DNA of 64,000 nt from an uncultured Flavobacterium sp. (lineage in GTDB: Bacteria; Bacteroidota; Bacteroidia; Flavobacteriales; Flavobacteriaceae). Made by a program: the position numbers and the translations under genes. Positions within the stretch are counted from its first letter, which is position 1, and each line of letters begins with the position of its first letter. The DNA is taken from the NCBI RefSeq assembly GCF_963422545.1, contig NZ_OY730245.1, positions 1-64,000 on the forward strand, in the 5' to 3' direction. Shown one piece after another: positions 7,233 to 16,906 of this stretch. Under the pieces are notes generated by a model. It did not search any database, was not told the origin of the DNA, and saw only the letters and a list, made by a program, of their open reading frames with translations.

Positions 7233-10200
7233 CATTACTTTTAGAACTCCTAAGTTTTTTAGGTTAATTTTTATTGCTTCATTATTTTTACTAAATATCA
7301 CATTGTCTTTTGCGCAAGTTTGTGGAACTCCAGGAGCAGATGGACCGATAAATGTTTCGACATCGATAAATACATACTATCCAATAACGGGAACATTGAA
7401 TTTAGCAAAAGGTGAAAAAACAATTGCGCTAAGTGCGGTTGCGGCAACAGATAGTCATGGTAATAATTTTGGCGGAACTCAAATTTCATCAGGAGATTTA
7501 GTTTTAATAATCCAAATGCAGGATGCGATTATAGATTATAGTAATAATCCAAACTATGGTTCAGGAAGTTCAACTTCAGGAATTGATGGTTTGGGAGGTA
7601 CTGGATTTACCAATTTAGGAAATACAGGTATCTATGAATATGTTATAGCAACGAGTAATGTACCCCTGACAGGAGGAACTTTAACATTTATTGGGACAGG
7701 TACCACAGGTGGTGCATTGAATGATTATTTTAATGCTGCTCCAACAACAACTAGAGGAAAAAGAACTTTTCAGATTATTCGTGTACCTCAGTTTTCGAAC
7801 TTAACACTTAACTCCAATATAACAACGCCTCCATTTAATGGTTTTGCGGGAGGAATCATTGCTTTTAATGTTTCTGGAACTTTTAATTTTAATGGATTCA
7901 ATATTGACGGATCTGCGAGGGGGTTTAGAGGAGGTTATAGTCCTGTTGCAACAACAAATGCAAACAATTCAACTACCTATGTAGATGATTCAACTAATAG
8001 TGTAGTTTCAGGCAAAGGAGAAGGTATTGCCGGAACACCGCGATATATGTGGGATGGTTTTAATCAGGTAAATAATGGAGTCGAAGGTATGCCGGGAGGA
8101 TCTGCCGGTAGAGGAGCTCCTGCAAATGCTGGTGGTGGTGGAAATGATCACAATTCCGGAGGCGGAGGCGGAGGAAATGGAGGAAATGGAGGTTTAGGTG
8201 GCTTAGGTTGGCAAGGAGGGGGAGGAGATGTTAGTCCTTTAAACGGAGGTGGCCGACCAGGATACACTTCATATCTTACTACAACACCACTGCTTACCCG
8301 GCTTGTTATGGGAGGTGGAGGTGGAGCCGGTGATGCCAATAACGCTGTAAATGGCGTAAAAGGAGGAGTTGGAGGAGCTATAATTTTGATTAATGCTGGT
8401 TCGATACAAGGATCAGGAAATATTTATGCAAATGGAGGTGTAGGAGCCGCTGGAACTTATTCAGGCGCACCTGATGGAGCTGGAGGTGGTGGAGCAGGAG
8501 GAACCGTTTTTCTAAATATTTCGAATAATAGTACCACCACAATTAATATTGAGGCAAAAGGTGGAAATGGAGGAAATACATTAAATGACGAAAATAATTC
8601 ACATGGCCCTGGTGGTGGTGGTGGTGGTGGAATAATTAGATATAATGTTCCGGGATCAGGAGTTACTATTAATACTTCTGTAATTAATGGAACTTCTGGA
8701 GTGACAGCTGATAATAAGAATCATGGTGCTCAACCGGGAACTGCTGGCTATGTATCTACTTTCAGCTCAAGTGATATGCCTTCTGAATTGCAAATTAATT
8801 CAAATTGTTTATCTTCCCTTTCTACAAAAGTAAATTCAGTAAATAAATCTATATGTAATACAATTGATGCAACAGTTATTTATGAAATAGAAATAACAAA
8901 TTTGGGAAGTGGAAATGCTGCACAAGTAAATTTAAATTATCTTTTTCCTAGTGGAATAAATTTTGATTCTGCAACAGTAAGTTATACACTTAATGCTTCT
9001 GGTCCAATGGGCTCATTGGCAAATACAGGTACAGCAAATAGTCCTATTGTTGGAGGCTTCAATATTCCTTTGAATGGAGTTGTTACAATTACGCTTGTAG
9101 GAAAAGTTGCAGATGCTATGGCGCCAGGTACTACTTATAGTTCGAAAGCTCAAGCTTTATATTTAGATCCAACAAGAACAATAGCAGACCCATCGAGAAG
9201 AATTACACCATTCACAAATTCTTTTGGAACTGCTAATACAGCCTATCAAACAGGGGGAGGATTAAATGTGGGAGGAACCAATTTTGATGGTACTTCAAAA
9301 ACAGAAGATGATGTAATTGTATTAGCATCTCCTGCAGCTCCATCAATTTCAGCAAGCGGTCCAATAACATTTTGCACTGGTGGAAGTGTTGTTTTGACTT
9401 CAACTGTGGGAACCGGTTATCTATGGTCAACAGGAGCCACAACTCAGTCGATCACAGTATCTATTACAGGAAGTTACAGTGTTAAAGTTGCAAATGCTAC
9501 AGGATGTCAAAGTCCCGCTTCTGTTGCAACATCGGTAACCGTTAATTCTACTCCATCAGCACCAAGCGCTACAGCTCAGACTTTCTGTTTAGTTGATAAT
9601 AAACTGGTAAGTGATTTATCTCCGTCAGGAGTAGGTATCAAATGGTACAATGCAAGCACAGGAGGCACGCTTTATGCAGGAAATGAAACTTTAACAAACG
9701 GTACTTATTATGTAAGTAAAACTACAAGTGGTTGCGAGAGCCCAAGAACTTCGGTATCGGTAACAGTAACACCAAAACCTGCAGATGTTATCACAAATAA
9801 AAGCATCTGTTCCGGCGGGAGTTATTCATGGCCTGTAAACAATAACATTTACACGACCAATCAATCTGCTTTAAAAATCGTTAATGACGGCTGCACAGCA
9901 GATCAGATATTGAATTTGACTGTAACACCAAAACCAACTACTGTTGTAACCAACAAAACGATCTGTTCAGGACAGAATTACATCTGGGCAGCTAACGGAA
10001 ACACTTATACAGTTGCCAATACTTATACCATTAACAACGACGGCTGTACGGCAGATCAGATTTTAAACCTTACCGTAACACCAAAACCATCAGCTGTTGT
10101 AACCAACAAAACGATTTGTTCAGGAGAGAGTTATACTTGGGTGGCAAACAATACCGTTTACAACACCAACCAATCCGCCTTAAAAATTGTTAACGACGGT

Positions 10201-13200
10201 TGCACAGCAGATCAGATTTTAAACCTTACCGTAACACCAAAACCAACTACTGTTGTAACCAATAAAACGATCTGTTCAGGAGAGAATTATATCTGGTCAG
10301 CAAACGGAAATACTTATACAGTTGCCAGTACTTATACCATTAACAACAATGGCTGTACGTCAGATCAGATTTTAAACCTTACCGTAACACCAAAACCATC
10401 AGCTGTTGTAACCAATAAAACGATTTGTTCAGGAGAGAATTACATCTGGTCGGCTAATGGAAACACTTATACAGTTGCCAATACTTATACCATTAACAAC
10501 GACGGCTGCACAGCAGATCAGATATTGAACCTTACTGTAACACCAAAACCATCAGCTGTTGTAACGAACAAAATGATTTGTTCAGGAGAGAGTTACATCT
10601 GGTCAGCAAACGGAAATACTTATACAGTTGCTGACACTTATACCGTTAACAACGACGGTTGTACAGCAGATCAGATTTTAAATTTGATTGTAACACCAAA
10701 ACCAACTACTGTTGTAACCAATAAAACGATTTGTTCGGGAGAGAATTATATCTGGTCAGCTAACGGAAGCACATATAACGTTGCCAATACTTATACCATT
10801 AACAATGACGGCTGCACAGCAGATCAGATTTTAAACCTTACCGTAACACCAAAACCAACTACTGTTGTAACCAATAAAACGATCTGTTCAGGACAGAATT
10901 ACATCTGGGCAGCTAACGGAAACACTTATACAGTTGCCAATACTTATACCATTAACAACGACGGTTGTACGGCAGATCAGATTTTAAACCTTACCGTAAC
11001 ACCAAAACCATCAGCTGTTGTAACCAACAAAACGATCTGTTCAGGAGAGAATTACATCTGGTCAGCTAACGGAAGCACATATAACGTTGCCAATACTTAT
11101 ACCATTAACAACGACGGCTGCACAGCAGATCAGATATTGAATCTGACTGTAACACCAAAACCAACTACTGTTGTAACCAACAAAACGATTTGTTCAGGAG
11201 AGAATTATATCTGGTCAGCAAACGGAAACACTTATACAGTTGCTGACACTTATACCGTTAACAACGACGGCTGTACAGCAGATCAGATTTTAAATTTGAT
11301 TGTAACACCAAAACCAACTACTGTTGTAACCAACAAAACGATCTGTTCAGGAGAGAATTACATCTGGTCAGCAAACGGAAGTACTTATACAGTTGCCAAT
11401 ACTTATACCGTTAACAACGACGGCTGTACGGCAGATCAGATATTGAATTTGACTGTAACACCAAAACCATCAGCTGTTGTAACCAACAAAACGATCTGTT
11501 CAGGAGAGAATTACATCTGGTCAGCAAACGGAAGTACTTATACAGTTGCCAATACTTATACCGTTAACAACGACGGCTGTACGGCAGATCAGATATTGAA
11601 TTTGACTGTAACACCAAAACCATCAGCTGTTGTAACCAACAAAACGATCTGTTCAGGAGAGAATTATATCTGGTCAGCAAACGGAAGCACTTATACAGTT
11701 GCCGATACTTATACCATTAACAACGACGGTTGCACAGCAGATCAGATATTGAATTTGACTGTAACACCAAAACCATCAGCTGTTGTAACCAACAAAACGA
11801 TTTGTTCCGGAGAGAGTTATACTTGGGCGGCAAACAATACCGTTTACAATACCAACCAATCCGCCTTAAAAATAGTTAACGACGGTTGCACAGCAGATCA
11901 GATTTTAAATTTGATTGTAACACCAAAACCAACTACTGTTGTAACCAATAAAACGATTTGTTCAGGAGAGAATTACATCTGGTCAGCTAACGGAAGCACA
12001 TATAACGTTGCCAATACTTATACCATTAACAACGACGGCTGCACAGCAGATCAGATTTTAAACCTTACCGTTACACCAAAACCATCAGCTGTTGTAACCA
12101 ATAAAACGATTTGTTCTGGAGAGAGTTACATCTGGGCAGCAAACGGAAACACTTATACAGTTGCCAATACTTATACCATTAACAACGACGGCTGTACGGC
12201 AGATCAGATTTTAAACCTTACCGTAACACCAAAACCATCAGCTGTTGTAACCAATAAAACGATCTGTTCAGGAGAGAATTATATCTGGTCAGCAAACGGA
12301 AATACTTATACAGTTGCCAATACTTATACCATTAACAACGACGGCTGTACGGCAGATCAGATTTTAAATTTGACTGTAACACCAAAACCATCAGCTGTTG
12401 TAACCAATAAAACGATTTGTTCAGGTGAGAATTACATCTGGTCGGCTAATGGAAACACTTATACAGTTGCCGATACTTATACCGTTAACAACGACGGTTG
12501 TACAGCAGATCAGATTTTGAATTTGACAGTTACACCAAAACCATCAGTTGTTGTAACCAACAAAACGATTTGTTCCGGTGAGAGTTACATCTGGTCGGCT
12601 AACGGAAACACTTATACAGTTGCTGACACTTATACCATTAACAACGACGGCTGTACAGCAGATCAGATTTTGAATCTGACTGTAACACCAAAACCATCAG
12701 CTGTTGTAACCAACAAAACGATTTGTTCAGGAGAGAATTACATCTGGTCAGCGAACGGAAACACTTATACAGTTGCCAATACTTATACCATTAACAACGA
12801 CGGCTGCACAGCAGATCAGATATTGAATCTGACTGTAACACCAAAACCATCAGCTGTTGTAACCAACAAAACGATTTGTTCAGGAGAGAATTACATCTGG
12901 TCAGCGAACGGAAACACTTATACAGTTGCCAATACTTATACCATTAACAACGACGGCTGCACAGCAGATCAGATATTGAATCTGACTGTAACACCAAAAC
13001 CATCAGCTGTTGTAACCAACAAAACGATTTGTTCAGGAGAGAATTACATCTGGTCAGCGAACGGAAACACTTATACAGTTGCCAATACTTATACCATTAA
13101 CAACGACGGCTGTACGGCAGATCAGATTTTAAACCTTACGGTAAGTACTATTGCTAAACCAATTGTTAATACAATCAATCAACCAACATGTTCATCATCA

Positions 13201-15930
13201 GTTGCGAGTGTTGAATTAAGTGGTTTACCAACCGGAACATGGACAATAAATCCAGGCAATATTTCTGGAAATACAACGACAACAACAATTTCTGGACTGC
13301 TTCCGGGGAATACATATAATTATACAGTTACAAATTCTTTTGGCTGTGAATCTTTGGCTTCTTCAGATATTATAATTTCAGATTTTATATGCGCTGAAGA
13401 TGATACACCATCATCAATTAATGGTGCGATAGGAGGAACGATTTCAACTGTTTTTGTAAATGATAAAATAAATGGATTAGCATTTTTGCCAACAGATGTT
13501 AGCGTTTCAACAACAACACTTCCAGCAGGATTGACATTTAACTCGGATGGGACGATAGTAATAGCTCCTAATACAGCTGTAGGAACACACATAATTACTT
13601 ATACAATTTGTAAATCAACAAATCTTGCAATTTGTGATTCTGCTACCATAGCAGTAATAGTTACAGCACCAGTTATCGATGCAGTTCCAGAAACAACAGC
13701 TCCGGTAAATGGAAGCATCGGAGGTACAACGACAATTTCATTAATAACAAACGACACCTTAAACGGAAGTTCAGCAGTGATAGGAACTCAGGCAGGCCAG
13801 GTTAAATTGACAGGTCTAGCAGTTCCAACAGGATTGACTTTGAATGCAGACGGAACAATAACCGTAGCGGCAGGAACTCCAATAGGAAACTACGAAGTTG
13901 AATACAGTATTTGCGAAATAAATAATCCAATAAACTGTGATACAGCAAAAAGTATAATTCCTGTAACAGGTGCTGTGTTAGTATTAAAAGATGATTCAGC
14001 AAGTTCGGTTGTAGGAACAAATCAACCAAAAACGGTATTAAATGTTCTTGATAATGATACTAAAAACGGACAACCAATTGTATCGACAGCAGTTAGTATT
14101 TCAGAAACAGTTGCAGATCCAACAGGAAACATCAAACTAAATTTAGACGGAACAATTGTTCTAAAAGCCAATACACCAGCCGGAACTTATGAATTAACAT
14201 ATCAGGTTTGCGAATTGAACACTACAAATTGTAGTATAGCAACAGTAAAAGTTACTGTTGTTGCACCAACAATGACAATAACAGCAAATAGTTATTGTTC
14301 GAACAATGTTCCTTATGTTTCTTATAATGTAGTACCAGATAATTTCACACCAAATAACTTACTAACAATAAGATGGATTGATAGTGCAAATAACGTTGTT
14401 GCAACTCAAACCAATTTACCATTAAGTGGGAATATTTTGTGGCCGGGTGCTGTTATTGACAATAACGGAAATGGTTTAGATTGGCCGGGATGGTTGCTAA
14501 CAAACGGGCAATGGACAGAAGGTGCTGACGGATTTGAAAAAACAAAACCAAGTGTGACAATGGAGTTTTCAGTAAATTCAACAGTAAATGTTGTAGTAAA
14601 TTATCCTGTAGCAACAGCAACATGCAATGCAAAACCAATATTTACAATTAAGGCAAATGATGACGAAGCAGGGCCAATTAATACAAATAAGGAAATAAGT
14701 ACGGCATTGAATATTTTTAAGAATGATATTTTAAACGGAGTAATATTAAATGCAACGAATGTGGTTTTAACTACCGTTATTCCAAATCCTAATTTGATTT
14801 TAAATGCAGACGGATCAATAGATCTTCAGCCAAAAACACCTTCTGGGACATATCAATTAACATATCAAATTTGTGATGCTTTAAATTTATCAAATTGTAG
14901 TCAGGCTATTGTTCGTATTACAGTATTGAATTCTGCTAATCCGGAACCGCCAATTACGCCACTAATTCCAATTGTTTTAACCAATGACACAGCCAATGTT
15001 GACGGAATAAATGGGGAACTGGAATTTATCAATGTTCTGAACAATGATTTAGTAAAAGGATTACCAATTAATATAGCTGATATTGTATTTACGAATACTT
15101 CAACCAGTTCTTATTTTGAATTTAATTCAGATGGAACAGTAAACGTAAAACCAAATACTCCTGGAGGAAATTATGCACTGACTTATCAAGTTTGTGAAAA
15201 AGCAAATCCAACCAATTGTAAAACTGCAACATTAAATGTTTTTGTAGAAGTTCCTTCTGTCGCAATTATTAAAACAGCTTCGTTTAATGATGAAAACAGA
15301 GATGGCGTTGCAGAAGCTGGTGAAACAATTACCTATAAGTTTAAAATAACTAATACAGGTAATGTAGCTTTAGTGCAAATCAAGATTGCAGATCCTTTAC
15401 CGGGTGTTGTAATCTCTGGACAAGCCATTGATTTAGGGGTAAACGAATCTAATGATACAAACTTTACAGCCGAGTACAAAATAACACAAAATGATATAAA
15501 CCACGGAAGCGTTACAAATCAGGCAAGTGTTCAAGGGCGAAGTGCAAAAGGAATTATTGTTAGCGATACATCTGATCAGGAAAGTAATGCAGATGACAGA
15601 CCAACCGTTTTAGCGCTGAATGGATGTCAGATAAAAGTCTTCAATGCCTTTTCTCCAAACGGAGATTCTAAAAATGCAAGATTCTATATTCAGGGATTAG
15701 AATGTTATCCGGATAATACAGTCGAAATATACAATCGTTGGGGAGTTTTGGTTTATAATACAGATCACTATAATAATGAAGACAGAGTTTTTGTTGGAGT
15801 GTCTCAAGGGCGTACAACTGTAAAACAATCGGATGGTTTACCGGTAGGAACCTATTACTATATACTGAAATACAGAGATAGCGGATCAAACCAATATGAA
15901 TTATCAGGTTACTTATATATTAATAAATAA
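7225..15930 (+). CDS. Giant repeat adhesin with gliding-motility C-terminal (T9SS type B) domain
   Basis: Secreted surface protein of 2901 residues, probably exported by the type IX system. The order is: signal peptide ending SFA (about 1-30); Gly-rich low-complexity stretches (about 286-375 and 419-472); a DUF11-like domain (about 533-702); two Ig-like segments (705-852); 22 tandem 51-residue repeats (853-1973); an Ig-like segment (to about 2052); five roughly 95-residue domains each with an N-D-x-x-N-G motif and a T-Y-x-L-T-Y-Q-x-C motif (2058-2676), the third and fourth split by a 120-residue insert; a DUF11/DUF7507-like domain (2677-2790); and a CHU_C-type C-terminal domain (2798-2901, SPNGD and NRWGVLVY). 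The next gene is a SprF-like protein, matching the sprB-sprF arrangement. Ligand and role are unknown; adhesion or gliding is inferred. Confidence 0.88.
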   Translation: MRNITFRTPKFFRLIFIASLFLLNITLSFAQVCGTPGADGPINVSTSINTYYPITGTLNLAKGEKTIALSAVAATDSHGNNFGGTQISSGDLVLIIQMQDAIIDYSNNPNYGSGSSTSGIDGLGGTGFTNLGNTGIYEYVIATSNVPLTGGTLTFIGTGTTGGALNDYFNAAPTTTRGKRTFQIIRVPQFSNLTLNSNITTPPFNGFAGGIIAFNVSGTFNFNGFNIDGSARGFRGGYSPVATTNANNSTTYVDDSTNSVVSGKGEGIAGTPRYMWDGFNQVNNGVEGMPGGSAGRGAPANAGGGGNDHNSGGGGGGNGGNGGLGGLGWQGGGGDVSPLNGGGRPGYTSYLTTTPLLTRLVMGGGGGAGDANNAVNGVKGGVGGAIILINAGSIQGSGNIYANGGVGAAGTYSGAPDGAGGGGAGGTVFLNISNNSTTTINIEAKGGNGGNTLNDENNSHGPGGGGGGGIIRYNVPGSGVTINTSVINGTSGVTADNKNHGAQPGTAGYVSTFSSSDMPSELQINSNCLSSLSTKVNSVNKSICNTIDATVIYEIEITNLGSGNAAQVNLNYLFPSGINFDSATVSYTLNASGPMGSLANTGTANSPIVGGFNIPLNGVVTITLVGKVADAMAPGTTYSSKAQALYLDPTRTIADPSRRITPFTNSFGTANTAYQTGGGLNVGGTNFDGTSKTEDDVIVLASPAAPSISASGPITFCTGGSVVLTSTVGTGYLWSTGATTQSITVSITGSYSVKVANATGCQSPASVATSVTVNSTPSAPSATAQTFCLVDNKLVSDLSPSGVGIKWYNASTGGTLYAGNETLTNGTYYVSKTTSGCESPRTSVSVTVTPKPADVITNKSICSGGSYSWPVNNNIYTTNQSALKIVNDGCTADQILNLTVTPKPTTVVTNKTICSGQNYIWAANGNTYTVANTYTINNDGCTADQILNLTVTPKPSAVVTNKTICSGESYTWVANNTVYNTNQSALKIVNDGCTADQILNLTVTPKPTTVVTNKTICSGENYIWSANGNTYTVASTYTINNNGCTSDQILNLTVTPKPSAVVTNKTICSGENYIWSANGNTYTVANTYTINNDGCTADQILNLTVTPKPSAVVTNKMICSGESYIWSANGNTYTVADTYTVNNDGCTADQILNLIVTPKPTTVVTNKTICSGENYIWSANGSTYNVANTYTINNDGCTADQILNLTVTPKPTTVVTNKTICSGQNYIWAANGNTYTVANTYTINNDGCTADQILNLTVTPKPSAVVTNKTICSGENYIWSANGSTYNVANTYTINNDGCTADQILNLTVTPKPTTVVTNKTICSGENYIWSANGNTYTVADTYTVNNDGCTADQILNLIVTPKPTTVVTNKTICSGENYIWSANGSTYTVANTYTVNNDGCTADQILNLTVTPKPSAVVTNKTICSGENYIWSANGSTYTVANTYTVNNDGCTADQILNLTVTPKPSAVVTNKTICSGENYIWSANGSTYTVADTYTINNDGCTADQILNLTVTPKPSAVVTNKTICSGESYTWAANNTVYNTNQSALKIVNDGCTADQILNLIVTPKPTTVVTNKTICSGENYIWSANGSTYNVANTYTINNDGCTADQILNLTVTPKPSAVVTNKTICSGESYIWAANGNTYTVANTYTINNDGCTADQILNLTVTPKPSAVVTNKTICSGENYIWSANGNTYTVANTYTINNDGCTADQILNLTVTPKPSAVVTNKTICSGENYIWSANGNTYTVADTYTVNNDGCTADQILNLTVTPKPSVVVTNKTICSGESYIWSANGNTYTVADTYTINNDGCTADQILNLTVTPKPSAVVTNKTICSGENYIWSANGNTYTVANTYTINNDGCTADQILNLTVTPKPSAVVTNKTICSGENYIWSANGNTYTVANTYTINNDGCTADQILNLTVTPKPSAVVTNKTICSGENYIWSANGNTYTVANTYTINNDGCTADQILNLTVSTIAKPIVNTINQPTCSSSVASVELSGLPTGTWTINPGNISGNTTTTTISGLLPGNTYNYTVTNSFGCESLASSDIIISDFICAEDDTPSSINGAIGGTISTVFVNDKINGLAFLPTDVSVSTTTLPAGLTFNSDGTIVIAPNTAVGTHIITYTICKSTNLAICDSATIAVIVTAPVIDAVPETTAPVNGSIGGTTTISLITNDTLNGSSAVIGTQAGQVKLTGLAVPTGLTLNADGTITVAAGTPIGNYEVEYSICEINNPINCDTAKSIIPVTGAVLVLKDDSASSVVGTNQPKTVLNVLDNDTKNGQPIVSTAVSISETVADPTGNIKLNLDGTIVLKANTPAGTYELTYQVCELNTTNCSIATVKVTVVAPTMTITANSYCSNNVPYVSYNVVPDNFTPNNLLTIRWIDSANNVVATQTNLPLSGNILWPGAVIDNNGNGLDWPGWLLTNGQWTEGADGFEKTKPSVTMEFSVNSTVNVVVNYPVATATCNAKPIFTIKANDDEAGPINTNKEISTALNIFKNDILNGVILNATNVVLTTVIPNPNLILNADGSIDLQPKTPSGTYQLTYQICDALNLSNCSQAIVRITVLNSANPEPPITPLIPIVLTNDTANVDGINGELEFINVLNNDLVKGLPINIADIVFTNTSTSSYFEFNSDGTVNVKPNTPGGNYALTYQVCEKANPTNCKTATLNVFVEVPSVAIIKTASFNDENRDGVAEAGETITYKFKITNTGNVALVQIKIADPLPGVVISGQAIDLGVNESNDTNFTAEYKITQNDINHGSVTNQASVQGRSAKGIIVSDTSDQESNADDRPTVLALNGCQIKVFNAFSPNGDSKNARFYIQGLECYPDNTVEIYNRWGVLVYNTDHYNNEDRVFVGVSQGRTTVKQSDGLPVGTYYYILKYRDSGSNQYELSGYLYINK
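9781..13143 (+). repeat. 22 in-frame tandem repeats of 153 bp
   Basis: Each unit encodes 51 residues around TICSGENYIW, NGNTYTVANTYT, NNDGCTADQILNL and VTPKPSAVV. Units 1, 3 and 14 carry a variant centre (NNTVYNTNQSALKIV) that is one codon longer; the distance between the first and last ICSG codons (3222 bp = 21x153 + 9) fits 22 units exactly. Units 11 and 12 are identical over 153 bp, as are units 20 and 21, which indicates recent duplication or homogenisation. Each unit has two conserved cysteines. Confidence 0.97.
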
Positions 15931-15941
15931 AAATAATAAAC

Positions 15942-15970
15942 GGCTTAGTACAGCGCTAAGCCCTTTTTTT
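15942..15970 (+). terminator. Terminator-like hairpin between adhesin and sprF-like gene
   Basis: GGCTTAG (15942-15948) pairs with CTAAGCC (15956-15962) around a 7-nt loop, followed by C and seven T. It lies 11 bp after the adhesin stop and 12 bp before the next ATG, so it could be a partial terminator setting the ratio of the two products. Confidence 0.75.
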
Positions 15971-15982
15971 AAAGATCATCAA

Positions 15983-16894
15983 ATGAAAAAACTAGTTTTA
16001 ATTTTTATGTTTTTTTCTGTTGTATGTACCGCACAACAAGATGCGCAGTTTACACAATATATGTATAATACTATCGCAATCAATCCCGCTTATGCTGGGT
16101 CGCGTGGTGTCATAAGTGTTTTTGGTTTATATCGTACACAATGGGTAGGACTTGATGGAGCACCACAAACAAGTACTTTTTCTATAAATACACCTTTAAA
16201 CAATAGTAAACTAGGATTAGGAGTATCGTTGGTAAATGACAAAATTGGACCAACAAACGAAAATACATTGTCAGCTGATTTATCTTATAGTATTCCAACT
16301 TCAGAAAAATTTAAACTGTCTTTTGGGTTAAAAGCAACAGCCAACCTTTTCAATTTAGATGTAAGTAAATTAAGTTATGAAAATCAAGGAGATCCACAGT
16401 TTCAGGATCTAAATAATAAGTTCACACCAAATATTGGAGCAGGTGTTTATTGGCATTCAGATCAGGCTTACATTGGATTATCAGTGCCCAATTTTATCCA
16501 AACCAATAGATATAATGATAATGATGTTGCTATTTTCAAAGATAAAATCAACTATTATTTTATGGCAGGTTACGTCTTTAATTTAGACCATTTAGAGTAT
16601 ATAAAATTCAAGCCAACCCTGTTAACAAAAATGGTAGAAGGAGCACCTTTGCAAGTAGATGTTTCAGGAAATTTTATGTTTAATGATAAATTTGTTGTAG
16701 GGCTTGCGTATCGTTGGAGCGCTTCGGTAAGTGCAATGGCAGGTTTTCAGGTTTCAAAATCAATGTATATAGGATACGGTTACGATCATGAAACCACCAA
16801 CTTAAGAAGATACAATTCAGGATCACATGAGATTTTCCTTCGTTTTGAATTTTTCAATAATTACAACAGACTTACATCACCAAGATTCTTTTAA
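15983..16894 (+). CDS. PorP/SprF-family type IX secretion outer-membrane protein
   Basis: A 303-residue outer-membrane protein with a signal peptide ending VVCTA. The N-terminal mature region QDAQFTQYMYNTIAINPAYAGSRG is the PorP/SprF signature. It is predicted to be a beta-barrel that helps a partner surface protein with a type B C-terminal domain to be displayed, as SprF does for SprB in F. johnsoniae. The longer frame from 15896 starts inside the adhesin gene; the ATG at 15983 directly precedes the signal peptide. The immediate neighbour upstream, the giant adhesin, is the obvious partner. Confidence 0.92.
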   Translation: MKKLVLIFMFFSVVCTAQQDAQFTQYMYNTIAINPAYAGSRGVISVFGLYRTQWVGLDGAPQTSTFSINTPLNNSKLGLGVSLVNDKIGPTNENTLSADLSYSIPTSEKFKLSFGLKATANLFNLDVSKLSYENQGDPQFQDLNNKFTPNIGAGVYWHSDQAYIGLSVPNFIQTNRYNDNDVAIFKDKINYYFMAGYVFNLDHLEYIKFKPTLLTKMVEGAPLQVDVSGNFMFNDKFVVGLAYRWSASVSAMAGFQVSKSMYIGYGYDHETTNLRRYNSGSHEIFLRFEFFNNYNRLTSPRFF

Positions 16895-16906
16895 TTGATT
16901 TAAAAT

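Noticed and set aside
8148..8339. Minus-strand proline-rich ORF
   Set aside because: Exact antisense of the glycine-rich coding region of the adhesin (GGN/GGA codons read as proline); it has no independent signal.
9781..13143. Regular 153-bp repeats considered as a CRISPR-like array
   Set aside because: The whole stretch is one open coding frame, units are contiguous with no unique spacers, and no cas genes are nearby.
13320..13592. 90-aa minus-strand ORF inside the adhesin gene
   Set aside because: Antisense shadow of a conserved repeat-like domain of the plus-strand protein.
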